Shown: positions 1 to 4,949 of the stretch, in pieces
Layout: every line of letters begins with the position of its first letter
How positions within the stretch are numbered: the stretch's first letter is position 1
Origin: Candidatus Woesearchaeota archaeon
GTDB lineage: Archaea; Nanobdellota; Nanobdellia; Woesearchaeales; JAFCFN01
Assembly (NCBI GenBank): GCA_017609245.1
Contig: JAFCEI010000025.1
Span: 1 to 9,294, forward strand
Length of the DNA: 9,294 nucleotides
Direction of reading: 5' to 3'
The notes under the pieces: generated by a model
The model's database searches: none
What the model was told of the DNA's origin: nothing
Seen by the model: the letters and a program-made list of their open reading frames with translations, nothing else
Position numbers and translations under genes: made by a program

Positions 1-87
1 TAGGATTGAGCCAAAATGATAACTAAACAGAAAGTAGATTCGTAGACCCATAAGAAATAAAACGCCTAAAACCAAATTCTCACCCAT
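1..87 (-). CDS. Partial hydrophobic protein, N-terminal 29 residues
   Basis: An open frame starts at ATG 85-87 on the minus strand and runs off the left edge without a stop, giving 29 residues beginning MGENLVLGVLFLMGLRIYFL. It is strongly hydrophobic from about residue 5 to 24, as expected of a first membrane segment or signal anchor. The start lies inside the last codons of the ABCE1 gene, and the two frames overlap by 8 nt (ATGGGTGA), the pattern of translationally coupled genes in one operon. The upstream purine stretch (GGGAAG, near 95-100) is only a weak Shine-Dalgarno match. No family can be named from so little sequence. The open frame, start position and hydrophobicity are seen; that the gene is real is inferred, and a chance frame of this length is possible. 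Confidence 0.5.
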   Translation of the reverse strand, partial: MGENLVLGVLFLMGLRIYFLFSYHFGSIL

Positions 88-1831
88 AATACAACTTCCC
101 TTCTTGCTTCTGTTTTCTATCCATCTGAGAGCCAGGCTTATTTATACGAGGACGATTGCTTTCCTTATCCCTTCTCATTGTCAGTATCAAATCCTTCAAA
201 AACAGGTTCATGCCCTCTTCCATTGCAAATGGACCTAAAGCTTCACCATTTATAGCAGGCTCACCCTCAAAAACCATCAGCCTATCACTCAGATGATCAA
301 TAAACAACAGATCATGATCAACAACCAATGCAGTCTTTCCCCAATTTTCCATTAATTCTTTTATAATCTTGCTCACAGTAAGTCTCTGCTCAACATCCAG
401 ATACGCAGATGGTTCATCTAACAGATATAAATCAGCTTCATGACTTAAACAAACAGCAATAGCAACACGCTGCAACTCCCCGCCGCTTAGATGTGTTATC
501 TGTTTGTCCAATAATCTTTCCAATTGCAGCGGCTTTATAAGTTCAGTGCTGTATTTTTCCAGTGAATTTTTCAAAATCTCTCTGACAAAAACATCTTTTT
601 CAGCAACAATATACTGTGGTTTGTAGCTGACTTTCACTTGCGAGTTCAATTCACCTTTGTTAGGCTTTATAATGCCTGCTAAGATCTTAACAAAAGTTGT
701 CTTGCCGATTCCATTTTCACCTAAAACACCTATTGAATCCTTTTTAGATATGCTTCCTTCTGCAGACTTTAGATTAAAAGAATCAAGAGTCTTTTCAATA
801 CCTTCCCATCTAACTAGCTCAGCCCCTTCTTTTTCAATAACAGGAGGTTTTGCAGGAAAACTGATCTTTTTGTCTCTAAATCGAATGTTCTCCTCTTTTA
901 GATAACCTTCTAGGTAAACATTGATTCCATTTTTTGTAGCCTTGACACCAGAGACAACACCGTAAGCTCCCTCTTTACCATACATGATGTGGACCAGATC
1001 AGTCATATAATCCAATATTATCAGGTCATGCTCAACAACAAGCACAGCAGTATTTTCATCTGCAAGATTTCTTATGAATTTGCTGACTTTTATTCTCTGT
1101 TTGATGTCAAGATAGGAGCTTGGCTCGTCAAAGACATATAGGTTAGCATTTTTTAAGACACAGGCAGCAATGGCGACCCTTTGGAGTTCTCCGCCAGATA
1201 TGTTAGAAATATCGTGGCCAAGAATCTTTTCAATATCAAGCTCTTTGGCAATTACGCTTAACTTCTTTTTCTCGTCAACCTTCTCCAGCAAATCCCTGAC
1301 TTTACCTTTCTGCGTCTTTGCAATCAAGTCAACTTGCTGAGGCTTGAATGATATCTTAATCTTTTTTTCCTTGACCTTTTCAAAAAATAGCTGTGCTTCA
1401 GAGCCCTTGAAATAATCAATGAGCTCATCATAGCTTGATTCTTTGTCTTTTCCAAAATTAGGGTTTATCTGGCCAGCCAGTATCTTCAGTGCAGTCGACT
1501 TCCCGATACCGTTTCTTCCTAATATACCTACTACTTTCCCGAATATTGGCACCGGCAGGTTATACAGGCTGAAACCGTTCACACCATACCTGTGGATCGG
1601 ATTTTCAAGTTCAGCAGGCAAGTTGATGATCGAGATACATTCGGCAGGGCATCTTTTAGGACATATCCCACACCCTATGCATAGATCTTCATCTATGATA
1701 GGCTTGTTATCCCCACTTAATGTGATGCATTCCTTGCCTGACCTGTTGACAGGACAGACAGAACCGCATAAAAAAGGGCATCCTTCACCATTAATGCATT
1801 TTTCTTTCTCAATTACAGCTATTCTGGTCAT
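80..1831 (-). CDS. ABCE1/Rli1 ribosome recycling ATPase
   Basis: ABC-family ATPase (583 aa) that splits post-termination ribosomes in the archaeal and eukaryotic cytosol. All family parts are visible. An N-terminal Fe-S domain carries ten cysteines (12, 18, 22, 26, 35, 51, 54, 57, 61, 65), the second group as CxxCxxCxxxC. NBD1 has Walker A GRNGIGKST (105-113), signature ISGGELQ (211-217), Walker B ending DEP (235-237) and H-loop His268. NBD2 has GENGIGKTT (371-379), LSGGELQ (448-454), DEP (472-474) and His506. The C-terminus (RRD...RPRINKPGS...) is typical of the family, and length is normal. The frame stays open 55 codons upstream, but ATG 1829-1831 (MTRIAVIEK) matches known family N-termini, and a TATA box lies 26.5 nt upstream, implying a leaderless mRNA. 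Upstream codons are antisense to a separate small gene. A hydrophobic frame overlaps its 3' end. Identification is very secure. Confidence 0.97.
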   Translation of the reverse strand: MTRIAVIEKEKCINGEGCPFLCGSVCPVNRSGKECITLSGDNKPIIDEDLCIGCGICPKRCPAECISIINLPAELENPIHRYGVNGFSLYNLPVPIFGKVVGILGRNGIGKSTALKILAGQINPNFGKDKESSYDELIDYFKGSEAQLFFEKVKEKKIKISFKPQQVDLIAKTQKGKVRDLLEKVDEKKKLSVIAKELDIEKILGHDISNISGGELQRVAIAACVLKNANLYVFDEPSSYLDIKQRIKVSKFIRNLADENTAVLVVEHDLIILDYMTDLVHIMYGKEGAYGVVSGVKATKNGINVYLEGYLKEENIRFRDKKISFPAKPPVIEKEGAELVRWEGIEKTLDSFNLKSAEGSISKKDSIGVLGENGIGKTTFVKILAGIIKPNKGELNSQVKVSYKPQYIVAEKDVFVREILKNSLEKYSTELIKPLQLERLLDKQITHLSGGELQRVAIAVCLSHEADLYLLDEPSAYLDVEQRLTVSKIIKELMENWGKTALVVDHDLLFIDHLSDRLMVFEGEPAINGEALGPFAMEEGMNLFLKDLILTMRRDKESNRPRINKPGSQMDRKQKQEGKLYYG

Positions 1832-1853
1832 GGACTCTCTTAATAACAAAGCT

Positions 1854-1861
1854 TTTATATA
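1854..1861. promoter_or_regulatory. Shared TATA box for divergent leaderless genes (ABCE1 / zinc-knuckle)
   Basis: TTTATATA on the plus strand is an exact match to the archaeal TATA consensus TTTAWATA. Its centre (1857.5) is 26.5 nt from the ATG at 1884 on the plus strand and 26.5 nt from the ATG at 1831 on the minus strand. Read on the minus strand it is TATATAAA. As archaeal transcription starts about 25-27 nt from the TATA centre, both transcripts would begin at or next to their start codons. No second TATA-like element fits either gene better. Direction on each strand would depend on flanking BRE sequence, which is not clearly asymmetric here. Confidence 0.7.
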
Positions 1862-1883
1862 GTTTTTTATCAGATATTCTTTT

Positions 1884-2021
1884 ATGGTAAAGTGCGCAAT
1901 CTGCAGAAATACTATTGAAGAGCTGTTTTTAGGCAAGCTCAAAGGCACGATCATAAAAGGAAAAAAGGTCTGCTCAGACTGCCAGTCAAAGCACAAAGAT
2001 AAGTTAGAAGAACAGCTTTAG
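1884..2021 (+). CDS. Small double-CxxC zinc-knuckle protein, 45 aa
   Basis: A 45-residue open frame, ATG 1884 to TAG 2019-2021. It starts MVKCAICRNTIEE and later contains VCSDCQSKHKDKLEE. Cysteines 4/7 and 30/33 form two CxxC knuckles about 22 residues apart, the layout of a small zinc ribbon; the tail is a charged, helix-like stretch. The protein is basic (many Lys), consistent with nucleic-acid or ribosome binding, though that is inference. An exact TATA consensus lies 26.5 nt before the ATG, so the mRNA would be leaderless. It is divergent from ABCE1 and ends 2 nt before tRNA-Thr, suggesting co-transcription with the tRNA. It overlaps on the opposite strand only the non-coding upstream extension of ABCE1. 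The cysteine pattern and promoter fit make chance unlikely; the function is unknown. Confidence 0.75.
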   Translation: MVKCAICRNTIEELFLGKLKGTIIKGKKVCSDCQSKHKDKLEEQL

Positions 2022-2023
2022 AT

Positions 2024-2112
2024 GCCTCAGTAGCTCAGTTCGGCTAGAGCGACTGCCTCGTATTTATCAACAAGAAAGCAGTAGGTCGAGGGTTCAAATC
2101 CCTTCTGAGGCT
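2024..2112 (+). tRNA. tRNA-Thr(CGT) with a 14-nt intron
   Basis: Full cloverleaf. Acceptor stem GCCTCAG (2024-2030) pairs with CTGAGGC (2105-2111). D stem is GCTC/GAGC (2033-2036, 2047-2050). Anticodon stem is ACTGC/GCAGT (2052-2056, 2078-2082). The T arm is GAGGG-TTCAAAT-CCCTT (2088-2104) with one G-U pair. Position 73 is T (2112), the usual archaeal tRNA-Thr discriminator. CCA is not encoded. The anticodon loop region is 21 nt instead of 7; removing 14 nt at position 37/38 leaves loop CTCGTAA with anticodon CGT (codon ACG) and a 75-nt mature tRNA. No TATA box is seen about 26 nt upstream, so it is probably transcribed with the zinc-knuckle gene ending at 2021 and released by processing. Confidence 0.93.
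2063..2076 (+). other. tRNA intron with bulge-helix-bulge type splice sites
   Basis: The 14 nt TTTATCAACAAGAA sit between tRNA positions 37 and 38, the commonest archaeal intron site. A bulge-helix-bulge can be drawn: the 3-nt bulges are 2061-2063 and 2075-2077, separated by a 4-position central helix pairing 2057-2060 (CTCG) with 2071-2074 (CAAG), with one C-A mismatch. Beyond the 5' bulge only two A-T pairs (2064/2070, 2065/2069) close a 3-nt loop. Cleavage after the second base of each bulge gives exactly these borders. The helix is weak, so this is a minimal or relaxed motif for the archaeal splicing endonuclease. Confidence 0.8.
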
Positions 2113-2116
2113 TTTT
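2112..2116 (+). terminator. T-run after tRNA-Thr
   Basis: Five consecutive T residues follow the tRNA acceptor stem (the first being the discriminator base). Archaeal RNA polymerase terminates on short U-runs, and the convergent ATP-grasp gene ends at 2115, so a stop here is expected. There is no separate hairpin; the tRNA acceptor/T arm is the only structure upstream. Confidence 0.5.
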
Positions 2117-3194
2117 ACCAACTCATGAATTTTCTGCCAAGAGTTTTTCCAGCAAGTTCTGCAAGCTCTTTTGATGGAATCCAGCTTTTTTTACCATACA
2201 ATACATTAAATATTCCAAGACCTGGCTTACCATTGATATCAATACAATAATAATTATTGTTTTTATCAGCAACAAAATCCAGTCCAAGAATCTGTACCCC
2301 GTGCTCACTTGCATATCTTCCTATCTTGGCAGCATCTTTTTTTATCTTAGAAGGCAGACCAAGCTTCTTTTTAATATTATATGCATCCAACACCTGTTGC
2401 TCATCTATTGAACTTTGTTTTCTCCAATTTCTTCCTGTAAGCGCTATCTGATGACTTGTGCCAGTTTTATTTGTGATTTCTGCATGATCCTTATTATAAT
2501 AAATCATGCTGCCGACAATATGATCTCCAAAAGTAAGCACCCTGATATGAGAAGCATACTGGGTAGGGATCTTAATGGCTTCTTGTACAACATAATCCGA
2601 AGCATTTTGCTCCAATATGCTAGATAATTCATACTCATCTTCAACAAAATGTGTTCCCTTGCCGTTTTCTAACTCCTTGTGCTTAACAAAAACAGGATAC
2701 GTCACTTCTTCTGGATTAACAAGTTCAGCAAGAACAGTATTTGGGCTGTTCACACCAAGGTTCTTCAGAATAAATGCAGCACTTCTCTTATTAGTTATGT
2801 CTTTGTCAGGATTACTGCATAAACATTGGGTCTTGTTAATAAATCTATTATTTACTAACTCCTGTATCTCTTCATATTCAGCCATTATGTCATCCAGTGA
2901 TTTTGTATAGCCATAATCCCCGCACAAATAGTCAGGTCCAAGAGTATTAATGTGCTTTTGAAGATGATTTTCATTATAAACAATAAGATCAGAAGAATGT
3001 AGAGCCTTTCTGACATTCGGAGCATCAAAAGGATAGGTTACCTCTCCTTTTTTCTTTTTGATTGTATCTAAAAATGTTTTATTGACTAGCTCACGAACAT
3101 ATTTTACACATTTAAATCTCCTCAATGAAAATACTAATTTCATCTCAAATATCCCACTATTTCCTATTTTATAAATCTTTCTATTTGACACCAT
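2115..3194 (-). CDS. ATP-grasp ligase, RimK-like, substrate unknown
   Basis: A 359-residue protein with the ATP-grasp fold of carboxylate-amine ligases. In these enzymes ATP forms an acyl phosphate that an amine or thiol attacks. Visible landmarks are the ATP-binding strand YPVFVKHKE (166-174, Lys171), the hinge strand VVQEA (202-206), HIRVLTFGDHIVGSMIYY (216-233) as in RimK-type enzymes, GLDFVAD (304-310), and the metal-binding end CIDINGKPG (317-325, Asp319 and Asn321), where Asp306 is also expected to bind Mg2+. Residues 1-130 form a family-specific N-terminal region I do not recognise. ATG 3192-3194 was kept because a TATA box lies 28.5 nt upstream; Met18 is an alternative. It shares that promoter with the divergent radical SAM gene, and its stop lies 2 nt past the tRNA. 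Fold is secure; substrate unknown. Confidence 0.88.
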   Translation of the reverse strand: MVSNRKIYKIGNSGIFEMKLVFSLRRFKCVKYVRELVNKTFLDTIKKKKGEVTYPFDAPNVRKALHSSDLIVYNENHLQKHINTLGPDYLCGDYGYTKSLDDIMAEYEEIQELVNNRFINKTQCLCSNPDKDITNKRSAAFILKNLGVNSPNTVLAELVNPEEVTYPVFVKHKELENGKGTHFVEDEYELSSILEQNASDYVVQEAIKIPTQYASHIRVLTFGDHIVGSMIYYNKDHAEITNKTGTSHQIALTGRNWRKQSSIDEQQVLDAYNIKKKLGLPSKIKKDAAKIGRYASEHGVQILGLDFVADKNNNYYCIDINGKPGLGIFNVLYGKKSWIPSKELAELAGKTLGRKFMSW

Positions 3195-3218
3195 TAACTA
3201 GTGACTAAACTAAAAACA

Positions 3219-3226
3219 TTTATATA
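3219..3226. promoter_or_regulatory. Shared TATA box for divergent ATP-grasp and radical SAM genes
   Basis: TTTATATA again matches the archaeal TATA consensus exactly on the plus strand and reads TATATAAA on the minus strand. Its centre (3222.5) is 26.5 nt from the in-frame ATG at 3249 of the radical SAM gene and 28.5 nt from the ATG at 3194 of the ATP-grasp gene. Both mRNAs would be leaderless or nearly so. This placement is the main reason for choosing 3249 over the GTG at 3201 as the radical SAM start, since a start at 3201 would put the TATA box inside the coding region. Confidence 0.68.
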
Positions 3227-3248
3227 CTGGAACAAATCCAAGCAATAC

Positions 3249-4190
3249 ATGCAAAACAAAACCTGGTTTGAAAGGGCCATATTCTTCAGCTGGTACTGCA
3301 GCAGAGGCGACTGTAAGTTTTGTTATATGTCAACCCAGAAAAACAGGATAAAAAACCCAAAACTAGCTAAACGAAAAATAGAATCAATCCTTGCTGAAGC
3401 AATAATATCTAAAGCATGCGGTTGGAAAATAGAATTTATTTCAGGAGGGTATGAAAGCTATGATATTGATGAACTAGTTTTCCTGGCAAAACATAGCTCA
3501 AAAATAACAAAACAAAAGCAATGGCTGAATATAGGAGCTTTAAAAAAACAAGAGCTTGAAAAATTCAAACCACACATTGAAGGAGTTTGCGGAGCAGTTG
3601 AATGCATCAACCCAAAACTGCACGATAAGCTGTGCCCAAGCAAACCCATTTCAGAGATCATAGACATGTTCAAGGCCTGTGACAATCTGAAACTGAAAAA
3701 AGCGATCACGATCATAATTGGATTAGGGGAGACAGAAAAAGACATCCCTTTGCTTATTGATTTCATCAAGAAACATAAGATATCAAGGATCACTTTCTAC
3801 GCCTTGAACCCGCACAAAGGAACTGTATTCAAAAAAGGCCCAAAAACAGATTATTATGTCAGGTGGATTTCAGCAATAAGAGAAAAATTCCCAAAACTTT
3901 ATATTATCGCAGGAAGCTGGGTCAACAGATTATCTGAAATATCTAACCTGCTGAATGCAGGTGCAGACTCAATAACAAAATTCCCATCAATAAAACTGTT
4001 CAACTCAAAGTATGCAAAACAAATAGAACTGCAGTCAGCAATAGCAGGCAGGCAATTTACAGGCTCACTGACAAAACTTCCAGATATTGATTGGGATAAA
4101 GAGGTCGATCAATTAGATTTAGATAGAGAACTGAAAAGCAGAATCAAAACTAAATTAAAACAATATTTAAAACAGATGAAAAAATATTAA
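3249..4190 (+). CDS. Radical SAM enzyme with CX4CX2C cluster motif
   Basis: A 313-residue radical SAM protein. The cluster-binding loop reads WYCSRGDCKFCYMS (16-29), with cysteines 17, 22 and 25 spaced CX4CX2C instead of the usual CX3CX2C. Other landmarks fit the fold: ISGGYES (64-70, the GGE-like SAM-amine motif), a strand with GAVECINPKLHDKLCP (115-130), IIIGLGETEKD (155-165) and YALNPHKGT (184-192). The layout resembles biotin-synthase-related archaeal radical SAM proteins, some of which (HmdB) also have widened cluster spacing; this is a resemblance, not an assignment. The frame is open from GTG 3201, but ATG 3249 sits 26.5 nt from a consensus TATA box. It is divergent from the ATP-grasp ligase on the same TATA box and shares a TTAA double stop with the convergent acyltransferase. 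Reaction unknown. Confidence 0.88.
   Translation: MQNKTWFERAIFFSWYCSRGDCKFCYMSTQKNRIKNPKLAKRKIESILAEAIISKACGWKIEFISGGYESYDIDELVFLAKHSSKITKQKQWLNIGALKKQELEKFKPHIEGVCGAVECINPKLHDKLCPSKPISEIIDMFKACDNLKLKKAITIIIGLGETEKDIPLLIDFIKKHKISRITFYALNPHKGTVFKKGPKTDYYVRWISAIREKFPKLYIIAGSWVNRLSEISNLLNAGADSITKFPSIKLFNSKYAKQIELQSAIAGRQFTGSLTKLPDIDWDKEVDQLDLDRELKSRIKTKLKQYLKQMKKY
4147..4184 (-). terminator. U-rich stretch downstream of the acyltransferase
   Basis: Read on the minus strand, the region just after the acyltransferase stop is very T-rich, beginning with TTTTTT (4179-4184) 3 nt past the stop and followed by further T-runs down to about 4147. Such U-tracts terminate archaeal RNA polymerase without needing a hairpin. 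It lies within the 3' end of the convergent radical SAM gene, whose lysine-rich tail explains the A-richness equally well, so this is a weak call. Confidence 0.35.
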
Positions 4191-4876
4191 TGCTTATACT
4201 CTCTCCCGCACAACTTACCGATCTCAACCATTATCTCATCAGTCAGCTTTCTCAGAAGCTTGTAATCTATCTTTGAATCAAAATAATTGTCATAGCAGAT
4301 TGGCTTGCCGAACACAAGTTCAATCTCCCTCTTAAATCTAGGAAATCTTGCATGCTTTGGCCAGAACTTTTCAGCACCTTTTATCCCAACAGGAATAACA
4401 GGCACAGGCTTTCTCAAGGAATCCATCCATAAAGCAAGCCTTGCAACACCAGTCCTGCCCTGCATCAGCTCACCATCATCGCTTCTGCCGCCCTCTGGAA
4501 ATATCCCAACGATCTTACCATTAGCCAGCAAGTCTAATGTTTTTGTCAGGCCTTTTACCTTTCCTCTCTCAGTCATCTCCATTGGGATGCATCCAGCCCA
4601 GTCCTCGCAAACCAATTTCCCTAACCAGTAAAAGTTGCCTGGCTTTGGCTTTGTAAAATAGTGGTACCACTCCCCAAATTTCTTTGTGACAAAATGAACT
4701 TTCTTGTTCAGTTTAGAAACAACAACAGCATCAACCACCAAAGGATCTATAGCGCTTGCATGGTTGCCAGCAAGGATAAAAGGGCCTTTTTTAGGAATGT
4801 TTTCTAACCCCTCTACATTTTTTATAAAACTGCTGATCAACGGTTTCAAGAACAGTTTGCTTATCGGAAAAGCCAT
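4187..4876 (-). CDS. PlsC-like acyltransferase
   Basis: A 229-residue member of the PlsC family, which transfers acyl groups to lysophosphatidate-type acceptors at the membrane. Motifs are in order: NHASAID (38-44, the catalytic HX4D with His39 and Asp44), the GNFYWLGK region (80-87), FPEGGRS (126-132, phosphate-binding) and VPVIPVGI (158-165). A short hydrophobic amphipathic stretch (residues 2-18) could associate with the membrane. The frame is open up to 4975, but ATG 4874-4876 (MAFPISKLF) is preferred. It begins just before the conserved fold, and a TATA-like TTTAAAAA (4900-4907) lies 27.5 nt upstream, while the longer version would overlap the divergent hydrolase. The stop shares TTAA with the radical SAM stop. 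Family is secure. The substrate in an archaeon is unclear, because core archaeal lipids are ether-linked isoprenoids. Confidence 0.92.
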   Translation of the reverse strand: MAFPISKLFLKPLISSFIKNVEGLENIPKKGPFILAGNHASAIDPLVVDAVVVSKLNKKVHFVTKKFGEWYHYFTKPKPGNFYWLGKLVCEDWAGCIPMEMTERGKVKGLTKTLDLLANGKIVGIFPEGGRSDDGELMQGRTGVARLALWMDSLRKPVPVIPVGIKGAEKFWPKHARFPRFKREIELVFGKPICYDNYFDSKIDYKLLRKLTDEIMVEIGKLCGREYKH

Positions 4877-4899
4877 ACTGCAACAAAAAACAACACTTA

Positions 4900-4907
4900 T
4901 TTTTAAA
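4900..4907 (-). promoter_or_regulatory. TATA box of the acyltransferase gene
   Basis: On the minus strand the sequence reads TTTAAAAATA; TTTAAAAA occupies these positions, with centre 4903.5, which is 27.5 nt from the ATG at 4876. This predicts a leaderless mRNA and supports that start over the upstream ATG at 4975. The hydrolase promoter on the opposite strand is a separate element 20 bp away. Confidence 0.55.
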
Positions 4908-4919
4908 TCTAACGTAAGA

Positions 4920-4927
4920 TTAATATA
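4920..4927 (+). promoter_or_regulatory. TATA box of the hydrolase gene
   Basis: TTAATATA matches the consensus TTTAWATA at seven of eight positions. Its centre (4923.5) is 26.5 nt from the ATG at 4950, predicting a leaderless transcript and fixing the hydrolase start, although the frame is open from 4704. Confidence 0.58.
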
Positions 4928-4949
4928 CCTTAGCTTTGTTATTTTACCA

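Noticed and set aside
1443..1862. 139-codon plus-strand frame opposite ABCE1
   Set aside because: It is the antisense shadow of the conserved Fe-S and first nucleotide-binding domains; no coherent motifs.
1832..1996. 55-codon upstream extension of the ABCE1 frame
   Set aside because: ABCE1 proteins begin near MTRIAVIEK, the TATA box lies inside this extension, and it is antisense to the CxxC protein.
2024..2112. Reading the tRNA as non-Thr because of the enlarged anticodon loop
   Set aside because: Only removal of 2063-2076 gives a 7-nt loop with T33 and the standard intron site, giving CGT; the U73 discriminator agrees with archaeal tRNA-Thr.
3201..3248. GTG 3201 as the radical SAM start (16 extra residues)
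   Set aside because: It would place the consensus TATA box inside the coding region; ATG 3249 fits the promoter geometry. Homologue N-termini could still reverse this, as the extension is protein-like.
4704..4949. Upstream extension of the hydrolase frame
   Set aside because: It is antisense to the conserved N-terminal part of the acyltransferase, and the hydrolase core needs only the part from 4950.
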